Notes: generated by a model from the letters alone, not told the origin. Shown: positions 14,320 to 24,131, counted from the first letter of the stretch. The stretch is DNA of 64,000 nucleotides from Christiangramia gaetbulicola (GCF_003054225.1 NZ_QBKQ01000003.1:248001-312000); one strand, 5' to 3'. Translations and numbers: made by a program.

Positions 14320-15036
14320 ATGAACATCTTTAGAAGATTATTTAAAATAGGAGAGGCAGAGACGAATTCTGCCATAGATAAAATGGAAGATCCCATCAAA
14401 ATGACCGAACAGGGTATTAGGGACATGAAATTGGATCTTGATAAAAGTCTGGAAGCCCTGGCGCAGGTTAAGGCTCTGGCCATAAGAGCCAGAAATGACC
14501 AGGAGGAGTTTCAGAATAAAGTAGACGAATATCAGAATAAAGCTATCATAATTTTGAAAAAAGCTAATTCAAAAGAAATGGATGCTGCTGAAGCAGACAG
14601 GCTTGCCAAACAGGCGCTTGTTCAAAAGGAGTCTGCAGAACAGCAGGTTTCAAGGGCTAGAGAAGAATCGCTGAAATTCGATAATAACGTGGCCCAGCTT
14701 CAAAAGAACATTCAAACCATCAAAGCCAATATCGGCAATTGGGAGAATGAACTCAAAACATTGAAAGCCCGCGTAAAGGTGAGCAATGCTACCAAGAATC
14801 TGAACAAACAAATGGCAGAGCTTGACAGTACCGGGACGGTTTCCATGCTTGAACGAATGAAGGAAAAAGTTGCCCAGGAAGAAGCTCTGGCAGAGGCTTA
14901 TGGCGATATTGCAAATGCTTCAAAATCTATTGATGAAGAAATAGACAAAGCAGCAGATACTTCTAAAGCTAAAGCAGATGATGAGTTGGAAAAGCTAAAA
15001 GAACAGTTAGGGATGAAAAATTCTAAAGACGAATAA
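14320..15036 (+). CDS. PspA/IM30-family membrane-stress protein
   Basis: A 238-residue, almost wholly helical protein. The opening NIFRRLFKIGEAETNSAIDK and DPIKMTEQGIRDMKLDLDKS are textbook PspA/Vipp1 helices alpha0-alpha1, and the remainder is a long coiled coil. The family forms ESCRT-III-like rods and rings that bind anionic lipids and protect damaged inner membranes. No pspF, pspB or pspC genes are nearby; instead it sits with a YbjN-like protein, an OB-fold membrane protein, a flotillin and a giant AAA+ protein. This is the YjfJ/YqiJK-like arrangement of PspA systems. The next gene begins 2 nt after its stop. Confidence 0.93.
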   Translation: MNIFRRLFKIGEAETNSAIDKMEDPIKMTEQGIRDMKLDLDKSLEALAQVKALAIRARNDQEEFQNKVDEYQNKAIIILKKANSKEMDAAEADRLAKQALVQKESAEQQVSRAREESLKFDNNVAQLQKNIQTIKANIGNWENELKTLKARVKVSNATKNLNKQMAELDSTGTVSMLERMKEKVAQEEALAEAYGDIANASKSIDEEIDKAADTSKAKADDELEKLKEQLGMKNSKDE

Positions 15037-15038
15037 CC

Positions 15039-15749
15039 TTGGCTGAACTAACCAATATACTTTTTTCAGAAGTAAACGTAATATTGAGTGTTTTACTTAT
15101 TATCCTGATTATTTACTGGATCATTACCATGATTGGTGGTTTTGATTTCGAACCAGACTTTGACGTAGATATCGATGTAGATGCAGATGTTGACGTTGAT
15201 TCTGGGATCGAAGGAGGAAATATGGATTTTGAAGATATTTCAAATACCGAGATCAACCAGGAGGATGTGGTAGGTAAGAGGAGAAAACCACTAAAATGGT
15301 GGCAGATCTTTCTCATCTATTTCAACTTTGTTGGTCTGCCTTTTATGTTCACATTCACGTTCTGGATCTTTATCTGGTGGTTTATTACCGCGATCACTAC
15401 GGCCATGACCTACACCTATGATAATTTTATAGGTTTTGGTATCATGATCCTGGCAATCTTTCCTGCTTTATTTTTAACTAAGATCTTTACCACCCCGTTC
15501 AAGGGATTTTTCAAAAATCTAAATAAAGATGGGGATGCTCCAATAGACTATCTGGGAAGAAAGGCAACTTTACTATCATCTATTTCTGCAGAAAAAATGG
15601 GAAATGCCGAGGTGAGTGTAAATGGAGATTCTATGTCTATTTACGTGAAATCGCTTAATGGCGAACCTTTAAACTACGGTGCCAGTATTTTGATCATTAA
15701 GAGATCTGCAGACCGCAATTATTACCTAGTACAATCTTATAACGACTAA
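15039..15749 (+). CDS. OB-fold membrane protein (YqiJ/NfeD-like), TTG start
   Basis: A 236-residue inner-membrane protein. A membrane segment (about residues 8-32) is followed by an acidic D-x-D run (about 38-58), further hydrophobic segments (about 88-145), and a C-terminal OB-fold-like domain (YLGRKATLLSSISAEKMGNA through NYYLVQ). YqiJ/NfeD proteins partner with flotillins in the same operon, as here (flotillin starts 15 nt downstream). Initiation is at TTG 15039, 2 nt after the pspA stop; the next in-frame ATG would remove the first membrane segment. The rare start plus tight spacing suggests translational coupling to pspA. Confidence 0.82.
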   Translation: MAELTNILFSEVNVILSVLLIILIIYWIITMIGGFDFEPDFDVDIDVDADVDVDSGIEGGNMDFEDISNTEINQEDVVGKRRKPLKWWQIFLIYFNFVGLPFMFTFTFWIFIWWFITAITTAMTYTYDNFIGFGIMILAIFPALFLTKIFTTPFKGFFKNLNKDGDAPIDYLGRKATLLSSISAEKMGNAEVSVNGDSMSIYVKSLNGEPLNYGASILIIKRSADRNYYLVQSYND

Positions 15750-15764
15750 TTAATCTAATCAAAA

Positions 15765-17843
15765 ATGGAATCAATTTTACCAATCATTGGAATTGGAATA
15801 GGCGTATTACTATTCCTTATCATCGTCTACTTCGCGATCATCGCGATGTTCTACAAAAAAATACCTCAGGGTCAAGCCCTCATCAGGACTGGTTTTGGCG
15901 GCACCAAAGTAGCTACAGATAAAGGACTTTATACGGTTCCGGTTTTTCATAAGACCGAGATCATGGATATTTCGGTAAAGAAGATCCAGATCGAAAGGCT
16001 TGCTCATGAAGGCCTTATTTGCAAGGACAATATGAGAGCAGACATTAAAGTGGCCTTTTTTGTTCGCGTAAATAATGATATTGAATATATCAAAAAGGTA
16101 GCTCAGACTATCGGGGTAGACCGGGCTTCTAAAATTGCCACCCTGGAAGATCTTTTTGAGGCGAAATTTTCTGAAGCGCTTAAAACCGTAGGGAAGAAAT
16201 TCGATTTTATCGAACTATATGAAGCCAGAAGGGAATTTCGTGATGAGATCGTAAATATTATCGGGACAGATCTTAATGGTTATACCCTGGAAGACTGCGC
16301 GATCGACTTCCTGGAGCAGACCTCAGTAAAAGAATTAAAGCCAGATAATATTCTGGATGCCGAAGGTATCAAAAAGATCACTGAGCTTACGGCGGTTCAG
16401 AATATGAAAGCCAACCTTATTAAAAGAGATGAGGAAAAAACAATTAGAAAGCAGGATGTTGAAGCGAGGGAAGCGATCCTGGAACTGGATAAGCAACTAG
16501 CTGAAAAAGAGGAACAGCAAAAACGTGAGATCTCGAACATCAAGGCTCGTGAGGAAGCCGAAACTCTTAAAGTAAATGAAGAAGAAAGGCTGAAATCTGA
16601 AAGCGCCAGAATTGCTACGGAAGAAAAAGTGAAGGTTGCTGAGGAAAACATGCAACGCCAGATCATCGTCGCCCTTAAAAATAAAGAACGTACAGATGCT
16701 GTTGAATCTGAAAGAGTTGAAAAAGACAGATTGCTCGAAGCTACCGAAAGAGAAAGAGTGGTGACGCTGGCCCAGATCGAGAAAGAGAAAGTTGTTGAAG
16801 TTGAGAAGAAAAATATCCAGGATGTGATTCGCGATAGAGTGATGCTGGAAAAAGGAGTGGTAGAAGAACAGGAAAATATGAAAGATATCCAGGCCTTCAA
16901 AACTGCCGACAGGGATAAGCAGGTTAAAATAACTACTGCGGAAGCACTGGCTCAGGAAGATTTGATCAAAACAATTAAATCTGCTGAGGCGCAGAAAGAA
17001 GCAGCGAAACAAAAGGCCGAAGAGATCAATATCGAGGCTCTTGCTCATAAAGAAGCCAGCCAGAAACAGGCAGAAGCACGTAAGATTTTAGCGGAAGCGC
17101 AAGCTAAAGAAGAAGCAACTGTAGGTATGTCTGAAGCTCAGGTGATGCATGCTAAAGCTGATGCTAATGAGCGTCAGGGCTTAGTGGAGGCTACTATAAT
17201 TGAGAAGAAAGCGAAAGCCGAGGCGGCAGGTATCGAAGCGAAAGCAGATGCCAAGCGCAAAGAAGGACTTGCTGAAGCCGACGTGATCAAAGAAAAAGCT
17301 ATTGCCGACGCTTCAGGAATAGAAGAAAAAGCTGCAGCAATGAAGAAACTGGATGGTGTTGGAAAAGATCACGAAGAATTCAAATTACGTCTTAATAAAG
17401 ACCTGCAGATAGATCTGGCTAATATCAATATCCAGAAAGAGATCGCAGATGCTCAGGCCCAAGTGATTGGAGATGCTCTTAGAGCTGCCAAGATCGATAT
17501 TGTTGGTGGTGAAACCATGTTCTTCGATCAGATCGTGGGACAGATCACCAGAGGTAAAGGATTTGACAGACTGGTGCAGAACTCCAATAATATTCAGGAG
17601 GTAAAAAGCGCAATTTTAGGAAGTGAAGATGTAAAAGGAAATCTTCTTGAAAAAGTAAGGGATTTTGCTTCTAAGTATGGGATTTCCACAGAAGATCTTA
17701 AGAACATAAGTATTGCAAGTTTGATCACAGATCTTAAAATGAAATCAGATAACAAGGAAGAACAAACCATGTTGGGTAATCTTTTGAACCTGGCCAAAGG
17801 ACTGGGAATTTCAGACAGTACTATTCCAAGGCTTACTAAATAA
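15765..17843 (+). CDS. Flotillin-like SPFH-domain protein (YqiK type)
   Basis: A 692-residue membrane-anchored scaffold protein. There is one N-terminal membrane helix (about residues 5-28), an SPFH/band-7 domain (about 30-220; KIPQGQALIRTGFGG, AFFVRVNNDIEYIKKVAQTIG), then a long Ala/Glu/Lys-rich coiled coil (about 220-560) and a C-terminal globular part. Flotillins oligomerise in detergent-resistant membrane patches. Adjacent PspA-family and YqiJ/NfeD-like genes are typical. The coiled coil is longer than in short YuaG-type flotillins and matches YqiK-like proteins. The Lys/Glu-rich coding sequence produces long meaningless open frames on the opposite strand. Its stop is followed at once by a strong terminator. 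Confidence 0.93.
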   Translation: MESILPIIGIGIGVLLFLIIVYFAIIAMFYKKIPQGQALIRTGFGGTKVATDKGLYTVPVFHKTEIMDISVKKIQIERLAHEGLICKDNMRADIKVAFFVRVNNDIEYIKKVAQTIGVDRASKIATLEDLFEAKFSEALKTVGKKFDFIELYEARREFRDEIVNIIGTDLNGYTLEDCAIDFLEQTSVKELKPDNILDAEGIKKITELTAVQNMKANLIKRDEEKTIRKQDVEAREAILELDKQLAEKEEQQKREISNIKAREEAETLKVNEEERLKSESARIATEEKVKVAEENMQRQIIVALKNKERTDAVESERVEKDRLLEATERERVVTLAQIEKEKVVEVEKKNIQDVIRDRVMLEKGVVEEQENMKDIQAFKTADRDKQVKITTAEALAQEDLIKTIKSAEAQKEAAKQKAEEINIEALAHKEASQKQAEARKILAEAQAKEEATVGMSEAQVMHAKADANERQGLVEATIIEKKAKAEAAGIEAKADAKRKEGLAEADVIKEKAIADASGIEEKAAAMKKLDGVGKDHEEFKLRLNKDLQIDLANINIQKEIADAQAQVIGDALRAAKIDIVGGETMFFDQIVGQITRGKGFDRLVQNSNNIQEVKSAILGSEDVKGNLLEKVRDFASKYGISTEDLKNISIASLITDLKMKSDNKEEQTMLGNLLNLAKGLGISDSTIPRLTK

Positions 17844-17848
17844 ACAAA

Positions 17849-17875
17849 AGCCGGCGATAATCGCCGGCTCTTTTT
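17849..17875 (+). terminator. Intra-locus terminator between flotillin and AAA+ genes
   Basis: AGCCGGCGA / TCGCCGGCT, a 9-bp GC-rich stem with a 3-nt loop, followed by CTTTTT. It lies 5 nt after the flotillin stop and 57 nt before the ATPase start. It would end most transcripts, leaving the ATPase to read-through or to an unseen promoter. Confidence 0.88.
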
Positions 17876-17931
17876 AAGCTTCATCAATCACTTTTTCATC
17901 AAATTAATCTAAAAAATCAGGATAGGAGATA

Positions 17932-20900
17932 ATGGCAAAGGAACCTATAAAGGAAGATAATGCGCAAAAACTGGATGTTGGTACTTATGAGGTCATCCAG
18001 AACCGGCTTCAGAAACAAAAGACAGAACTTCAGCAACGCCTAAAGAAATTAAATGAAAGCCGAAAGGAAGTCTTTGGGTCACTGGAAACTAAACTCATCG
18101 CCAATGATCGCATTAATACTGAAAATAACTGTATAGCCAGGGATATTGTATCTCTGGGAAATACCTGTCTTTTTGGTTATAATGTACATTTTGGATTAAG
18201 AACTGAAATTACGCTTAGCGATGTGATGAGTGTATATGAGTTCAGAGATAATAGTTTTGAAGCTATTTCAGCCGATCTACTGAAAGATGAGGTTTTTGAA
18301 GCAGATTTTAAGAATCTTTATAAATATTACAGAAACACCATCTTTTCCAAATTTGCCGTGATTGGGAATTACGTGTACATGGTTTTTCAGCTAAGTGAAA
18401 GTGTAACCGATATTAAGACTTTTAAATGGCTTATTAAAGACGGTGCACTTCAATACATAGATAATCGGAGCGATCACGAATATAAACTTCCAAAACAACA
18501 TGAATTTAATTGGCAGGAAGTTTCCCGCGATATGCATCGCCAGGGGGTTCATGCGCATGTTTCTATTCTGGATCGTGTTTTTGTAGAAACCATTGGAGGT
18601 GATCTAACCATAAAGGTTGAAGATAATACTGATGATGGAAAGGGAATCTATTCTGAAGAGGTTGAACATCGCGATCAAACCCTGGATGATGGTCAGTATA
18701 GATTTGCCAACCTTGGTAACCTAATCATTTTAGAAGTTAAACCCTTTCAGGAAGAACCAAGATATTTTGTGTACAATCATAAGCTGAAAGAAGTTCAGAA
18801 GATCGAAAGCATAAAGGATTCCTGTGTCCTGTTGCCCGATGATCACGGAGTTATTTTCCCTTCCGGATATTATTTGCAGACTGGAGAATACCACATTTTT
18901 GAAAATAGCATCACTAATGTAAAATTTCAGGAAAAGGTAAGTTCTCCAAACGGTGAGGATTATCTGTATGTTTTTTACTCGCCAAATACCGGACTATACA
19001 ACCTGATGAGTTACAATGTGATCTCCCAGGAAATTCAAACTCCCATAATTTGTAATGGCTTTACCATTCTTGAAAATGGGGAATTATGTTATTTCAGAAA
19101 TGAAAATGAACAAACTCGCCATCACGTGATCCAGATATGGCAAACGCCGTATTTAAAAGGTGACTTTATGCCTTCCAAACATGAGGAAAGTCTGCTTTAT
19201 AAAATCGGGAATAAGGATATCGTAAAGGCGATGGCGGAGGTTAATGGCCTTATAAACCTCCTTCATAAGGAAGATAATTATGACGGCTTGTATGCAGATC
19301 TTGCCAAGCAGTCTAAGGATATTCTGGATGCATACTACTGGATAAAAGAAGCTGAAACGCAGCAATTAAATGAACCTTTGAAAGAGATCAACCAGGCGGC
19401 CAACGCGGCGATGGATGAATTTCAAAAGGTGCTGCAATTAAAAAAGAATGCTCGCCAGAAAACCGATGAGATCGCGAAAAAAGCAGATCAGCTTTTCAGT
19501 AAAATTAAAAGCACTGGTTTTAGAAGTATCAATGACTTTGTTAATGCGCTAACTCAGTTACGTTCCTTGCGTGGAGAAGCGATAAGCCTGAAAGATATTC
19601 GGTATGTAGATGAGAAATATATTGATAGTCTTGAAGAGCAAATTTCAGAACAAACCGCAAAAATTTCTGAGCGTTGTGTCACTTTTCTCCTTGATGATAA
19701 AGCTTTAAAACCTTATGAAGCGGCAGTTGCAGAAAAAGAGAAGGAATTAGGGAAGATCAAGAAAGTAATCGATGCGCGAAAACTGGAAGAAGAGGTTAAT
19801 AAAATTTCTCAGGATCTGGAACTTTTAATCGAGATCGTATCAAATCTTGAAATCGAGGATACCTCTCATTCCACCAGCATTATTAATAATATCTCCCTGA
19901 TCTTTGCGACGATCAATCAGTTAAAGGCAGAGATCCGGAAGAAAAGAAAATCTCTGGGTAGTGAAGAGGCGCAGGCCGATTTTGCCGCGCAGTTAAAATT
20001 GATAGACCAGAGCATTATCAATTACCTGGATATCGCAGATACTCCGGAAAAATGTGATGATTTCCAAACCAGGATTTCCATTCAACTGGAAGAACTGGAA
20101 GGTAAATTTGCCGATTTTGAGGAATTCATCAGCCTGATTATTGAAAAAAGGGAAGAGGTTTACAATGCCTTTGAAGCCCGTAAAAACAGCCTGGTTGAAA
20201 AACGAAACAAAAAGGCGATCGCTTTACAGAATTCTGCGGAAAGGATCTTAAAAGGAGTTCGGAAAAAAGCGGAATCATTTTCTGAAATTTCAGATATCAA
20301 CGCCTATTTCGCTTCAGATATATTAGTGAATAAGGCCCGTAATATCGCCAAACAACTTCAGGAAATGGATGATAGCGGGAAAGCTGAGGAAATTCAGTCT
20401 TTACTGAAATCTGCGCGGGAGGATTCTTTGAGAAAGCTGAAGGATAAAAAGGAGCTTTATGAAGATGGTGAGAATATCATTAAACTTGGAAAGCACAAGT
20501 TCGGGGTAAACAACCAGGAGCTGGATCTTACCATTGTTTATGCTGATGGCGGTCTAAAATATCATCTTACCGGAACAGATTTCTATCAGAAAATAGAAAA
20601 TGAGATTTTGCTGGAATCTGAGGAATTCTGGGATCAGGATTATATTTCTGAAAATAAATATATCTACAGGGGAGCTTACCTGGCCTATAAGATTTTTCAG
20701 AAATATCAGGATACAATAACCGGTAAAACGGAGGAGGAGCTGCTAAAGTTAGTGCAGGAGGAAAGCAGCAAGGATTATTCTGAAGGTTATGTAAAGGGAG
20801 TTCATGACCTGGATGCTGCGAATATACTTTCTGTTTTCATTCAAAAATACAAGGCGCTGGATCTTCTGCGATTTCATCCCGAAATTAGAGCTTGTGCCCA

Positions 20901-22809
20901 GTTTTTCTGGAATTTCATCGATGCGAAAGATCAGAAATATCTGAATGAAACCATAAAAGCATCGGGAGATGTATTGCAATATTTCCCAGATTCCCGGGAG
21001 TATGAATTTCTCCTGAAAAAACTGGGTACGGCGATATTTGATTTTGGGGAGCAATCTGGAATTTACGAAGCTGCATTTGCGGAAGAGGCAGCAAAATATA
21101 TTTTTGAAGAACTTCAGAATGATAACGATTTTCAGAAAAGCGGAATTGCGATTCAGATCAAAGAAGAATTTTTAAGCAAACTGAAAGAACAGAAGGCCGA
21201 TCTTAAATTCCGTAAAACTCTGGATAACCTGGAATCGAAAGAAGCACAGGTTTCCTTGATTCGCCAATGGGTGAAGGCATTTTTGAATACTCAGGCCGGT
21301 GAAGATCTAAACCTGAATTTAAAATACGTCAACGAAGTTGTATGTCTTATTATGTTTGAAGACGAAGCGGTGCTGAATACAAAATTCACATCTCCTTCAG
21401 AAAAGATAAGCGGTTTAAAAGGTGAACATCATTTGATACAAAATGGTGTTTACGAATTCAATTACCATGATTTTGTAGCGATCCATGAAGGATATTTTAA
21501 AATAAAAGTTTCCGCTTTTCAGGAATTCAGAAAAGCAAAACATCAGGTTACAGTAGAACTGAAGGAGGATTTGAAACTGGAGGAGTTCAAGCCAGGTATT
21601 CTAAGTTCTTTCGTTAGAAATAAGCTGATAGATCAGGTGTACTTTCCATTATTTGGAGATAACCTGGCCAAACAACTAGGAACGGTGGGTGATCAAAAAA
21701 GAACCGACAGGATGGGACTTTTATTGCTGATTTCTCCACCGGGTTACGGGAAGACCACGCTTATGGAATATATCGCCAACCGACTTGGTCTTGTCTTTAT
21801 GAAAATAAACGGACCCGCGATTGGCCATGATGTTACATCAGTAGATCCTTCTTCTGCAAAAAATTCGGCAGCCAGAGAAGAGTTGAAAAAGCTGAATCTT
21901 GCCTTTGAAATGGGAAATAACGTCATGTTATATCTTGACGATATTCAGCATTGCAACCCTGAGTTTTTACAAAAGTTCATTTCACTTTCCGATGGAACTA
22001 GAAAAATTGAAGGAATCTATAATGGTAAATCCAGGACCTATGATATGCGCGGAAAGAAATTCTGTGTGATCATGGCTGGAAATCCATATACAGAAAGTGG
22101 GGAAAAATTCAGGATTCCAGATATGCTTGCCAACCGGGCAGATATTTATAATCTGGGAGATATCATTGGGGATACCGCGCATTTGTTCAGGTTAAGTCTT
22201 ATTGAAAACTCGCTTACCTCTAACCCGGTAATGCACCAGTTAAGCAGTAAGAATTTCGATGATGTATACAGGCTACTGGATCGTATTGAAAATGAGAATC
22301 AGGAGGTTCAGCTTACCGGGAATTATACAAATCAGGAAATTCAGGAATATATATCGGTGCTGGAAAAGATCATTAAGATAAGGGATACTGTCCTGAAGGT
22401 GAACGCGGCCTATATTAAGAGTGCTGCGATGGAAGATGAGTACAGAACAGAGCCGTCATTTAAGCTGCAGGGATCGTACAGGGATATGAATAAACTGGTA
22501 GCGAAAGTGGTGCCGGTGATGAACGATAAGGAATTGAGAACGCTTGTACTTTCTCATTATGAAAGCGAATCTCAGACTTTGACTTCTTCGGCAGAAGCGA
22601 ATTTATTGAAGTATAAGGAGCTTGTAAACCAATTGACTGATGAAGAAAAAGAGCGCTGGCAAAATATTCGTGAAACTTTCCAGAAGAATAATAAACTTAA
22701 AGGTTTTGGCGATAAAAATGAAATGGCCCAGGTTTTATCTCAAATGATGCAATTTTCAGATAATCTGGAAGGAATTCGAAAAGCTCTATTGAACGGATTT
22801 CAGAAATAG
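17932..22809 (+). CDS. Giant AAA+ ATPase of the pspA/flotillin locus ('DNA repair ATPase' family)
   Basis: A 1625-residue cytoplasmic protein. The N-terminal part (about 1-60) is coiled coil, about 60-400 is beta-rich with repeated FV/YVY strands, and about 430-830 is mostly coiled coil. A mixed region follows, then a C-terminal AAA+ domain (about 1200-1500). Walker A is PPGYGKTT with Lys1274; Walker B is MLYLDDIQ with Asp1336/Asp1337; a sensor-like Asn lies in MAGNPYTESG near 1384. Automatic annotations often call this family 'DNA repair ATPase', but context (PspA, YqiJ-like, flotillin) points to membrane remodelling or disassembly of PspA/flotillin polymers (inference). An unusually good Shine-Dalgarno-like AGGATAGGAGAT precedes the ATG. 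No terminator is visible after it. Confidence 0.87.
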   Translation: MAKEPIKEDNAQKLDVGTYEVIQNRLQKQKTELQQRLKKLNESRKEVFGSLETKLIANDRINTENNCIARDIVSLGNTCLFGYNVHFGLRTEITLSDVMSVYEFRDNSFEAISADLLKDEVFEADFKNLYKYYRNTIFSKFAVIGNYVYMVFQLSESVTDIKTFKWLIKDGALQYIDNRSDHEYKLPKQHEFNWQEVSRDMHRQGVHAHVSILDRVFVETIGGDLTIKVEDNTDDGKGIYSEEVEHRDQTLDDGQYRFANLGNLIILEVKPFQEEPRYFVYNHKLKEVQKIESIKDSCVLLPDDHGVIFPSGYYLQTGEYHIFENSITNVKFQEKVSSPNGEDYLYVFYSPNTGLYNLMSYNVISQEIQTPIICNGFTILENGELCYFRNENEQTRHHVIQIWQTPYLKGDFMPSKHEESLLYKIGNKDIVKAMAEVNGLINLLHKEDNYDGLYADLAKQSKDILDAYYWIKEAETQQLNEPLKEINQAANAAMDEFQKVLQLKKNARQKTDEIAKKADQLFSKIKSTGFRSINDFVNALTQLRSLRGEAISLKDIRYVDEKYIDSLEEQISEQTAKISERCVTFLLDDKALKPYEAAVAEKEKELGKIKKVIDARKLEEEVNKISQDLELLIEIVSNLEIEDTSHSTSIINNISLIFATINQLKAEIRKKRKSLGSEEAQADFAAQLKLIDQSIINYLDIADTPEKCDDFQTRISIQLEELEGKFADFEEFISLIIEKREEVYNAFEARKNSLVEKRNKKAIALQNSAERILKGVRKKAESFSEISDINAYFASDILVNKARNIAKQLQEMDDSGKAEEIQSLLKSAREDSLRKLKDKKELYEDGENIIKLGKHKFGVNNQELDLTIVYADGGLKYHLTGTDFYQKIENEILLESEEFWDQDYISENKYIYRGAYLAYKIFQKYQDTITGKTEEELLKLVQEESSKDYSEGYVKGVHDLDAANILSVFIQKYKALDLLRFHPEIRACAQFFWNFIDAKDQKYLNETIKASGDVLQYFPDSREYEFLLKKLGTAIFDFGEQSGIYEAAFAEEAAKYIFEELQNDNDFQKSGIAIQIKEEFLSKLKEQKADLKFRKTLDNLESKEAQVSLIRQWVKAFLNTQAGEDLNLNLKYVNEVVCLIMFEDEAVLNTKFTSPSEKISGLKGEHHLIQNGVYEFNYHDFVAIHEGYFKIKVSAFQEFRKAKHQVTVELKEDLKLEEFKPGILSSFVRNKLIDQVYFPLFGDNLAKQLGTVGDQKRTDRMGLLLLISPPGYGKTTLMEYIANRLGLVFMKINGPAIGHDVTSVDPSSAKNSAAREELKKLNLAFEMGNNVMLYLDDIQHCNPEFLQKFISLSDGTRKIEGIYNGKSRTYDMRGKKFCVIMAGNPYTESGEKFRIPDMLANRADIYNLGDIIGDTAHLFRLSLIENSLTSNPVMHQLSSKNFDDVYRLLDRIENENQEVQLTGNYTNQEIQEYISVLEKIIKIRDTVLKVNAAYIKSAAMEDEYRTEPSFKLQGSYRDMNKLVAKVVPVMNDKELRTLVLSHYESESQTLTSSAEANLLKYKELVNQLTDEEKERWQNIRETFQKNNKLKGFGDKNEMAQVLSQMMQFSDNLEGIRKALLNGFQK

Positions 22810-22892
22810 GTAGCTTCCAAATTATTATAGACATAATTAAATAATGTAAATTCATATGTGAATAAATTTCTCCCACAGAAACTTGGAAACTA

Positions 22893-23345
22893 ATGGATCT
22901 AAGATCAAAAGATTATAAACTAGTTGGCCTACAGATGCTGTTGTTCATTCTTTATGTTTTTGATCTAAAAATTCTTTCACTTGCGTTTCCATCTTTCATT
23001 AAAACGGTGGCCTTTATTGTAGCAATTTTGGGAGTTGTCGTTTTAATTCTAGCGATGCTGCAATTAAGTAAGAACCTGTCTCCTTTTCCTTCACCTAAAA
23101 CTAATTCAGAATTAGTACAATCGGGCCTGTATAAATATGTAAGGCATCCTATTTACACTGGGATACTGATTAGTTCTTTTAGTTTTGCCCTGGCCACAGC
23201 ATCTGGTTTCAGGATACTGATCTCAATTTTGCTTTATATACTTTTTATCGCGAAGTCTGAATATGAGGAGAAGCTGCTAATGCAGCGTTATAAGGAATAT
23301 GAGACGTATAAGAAACGAACCGGCCGTTTCTTTCCAAAATTTTAA
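22893..23345 (+). CDS. Isoprenylcysteine carboxyl methyltransferase-family membrane protein
   Basis: A 150-residue integral membrane protein with about four hydrophobic helices. The ICMT/PEMT signature is visible: SGLYKYVRHPIYTGIL (about residues 72-87) followed near the C-terminus by EYEEKLLMQRYKEYETYKKRTGRFFP. Together these bind S-adenosylmethionine at the membrane face. Bacterial members methylate unknown lipids or small molecules. It lies 83 nt after the giant ATPase on the same strand with no terminator between, so read-through is possible, but functional linkage is not established. Confidence 0.87.
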   Translation: MDLRSKDYKLVGLQMLLFILYVFDLKILSLAFPSFIKTVAFIVAILGVVVLILAMLQLSKNLSPFPSPKTNSELVQSGLYKYVRHPIYTGILISSFSFALATASGFRILISILLYILFIAKSEYEEKLLMQRYKEYETYKKRTGRFFPKF

Positions 23346-23475
23346 AAATTTAGAACTTGACTTCAGGAGTTTTATTCAGTTCTGCCTGGACTGATGCCTG
23401 GAACCCGCAGGAAAAAATTTCTAAAATACTATTATAGAGTTCCTGCCAATTGAGAATTACTTCAATTTGAAATAG

Positions 23476-23483
23476 TATTTTTG
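23476..23483 (+). promoter_or_regulatory. -7 box before the Crp/Fnr gene
   Basis: TATTTTTG matches TAnnTTTG about 75 nt upstream of the start at 23559; a clear -33 TTTG is lacking. The rest of the 212-nt gap holds no gene. Confidence 0.35.
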
Positions 23484-23558
23484 TTTACTCTTCTTTTTAG
23501 CTTTGTTGCAGAAGCTGAAAGTATCAAAATTCCAATGCATCAATAGATTAAATGGGCT

Positions 23559-24131
23559 ATGACGATTACTGATTTTTTAAAGGATTTAGTAGATTTTTCT
23601 GAAGCAGAACTGGACGATATCCTGTCTCATTTTCAGAAGGAAATAGTCTCAAAAAGTCAGCCGCTGGTGGAGCAGGGGCAGGTATGTCGTAAACTTTACT
23701 ATGTCGAAAAAGGCATTGGCCGCAATTATTATCTCAATAGTGATGGCAAGGAGATCACGCAATTGTTCTTTGGAGAAGGCAGGTTCATGACCAGCCTGGA
23801 AAGTTTTTTCGAGGAAAGTCCCAGCCTTTACAACGTAGAAATGCTTGAAGATGCAGAGATACATTCAATTTCCAAGAATGAACTGGAACTGCTTTTCGAC
23901 AGGTACCACAAAATGGAAAGGCTGGGCAGGCTCCTTTCTACTGAAATGCTTACGAAAGTTGTGCATAAACTAAATGCGATCCAGTTCCAGACCGCAAAGG
24001 AACGCTATGAATATATGCTTACTGAATATCCTGATATCATTTACCGGGTTCCGCTGGGAATGATCGCTTCTTACCTTGGAATGTCTCAGGAAACCCTTAG
24101 CCGCATCAGGAAAAAGAAAATAAGAGATTAG
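23559..24131 (+). CDS. Crp/Fnr-family transcriptional regulator
   Basis: A 190-residue regulator with an N-terminal cyclic-nucleotide-binding-like beta barrel (about 25-115; VEQGQVCRKLYYVEKGIGR) and a C-terminal helix-turn-helix (about 150-188; VPLGMIASYLGMSQETLSRI). There is no Fnr-type N-terminal Cys cluster, so an iron-sulfur oxygen sensor is unlikely. The barrel lacks a clear cAMP-binding RxS motif; the effector is unknown. In Bacteroidota such proteins often sit directly upstream of the operon they control, here a TolC-HlyD-permease exporter beginning 85 nt downstream. Confidence 0.9.
   Translation: MTITDFLKDLVDFSEAELDDILSHFQKEIVSKSQPLVEQGQVCRKLYYVEKGIGRNYYLNSDGKEITQLFFGEGRFMTSLESFFEESPSLYNVEMLEDAEIHSISKNELELLFDRYHKMERLGRLLSTEMLTKVVHKLNAIQFQTAKERYEYMLTEYPDIIYRVPLGMIASYLGMSQETLSRIRKKKIRD

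Noticed and set aside
16397..17048. Long Ser/Phe-rich open frames on the minus strand
   Set aside because: They are mirror images of the Lys/Glu/Ala-rich coiled coil of the flotillin gene; composition is low complexity and there is no start context.
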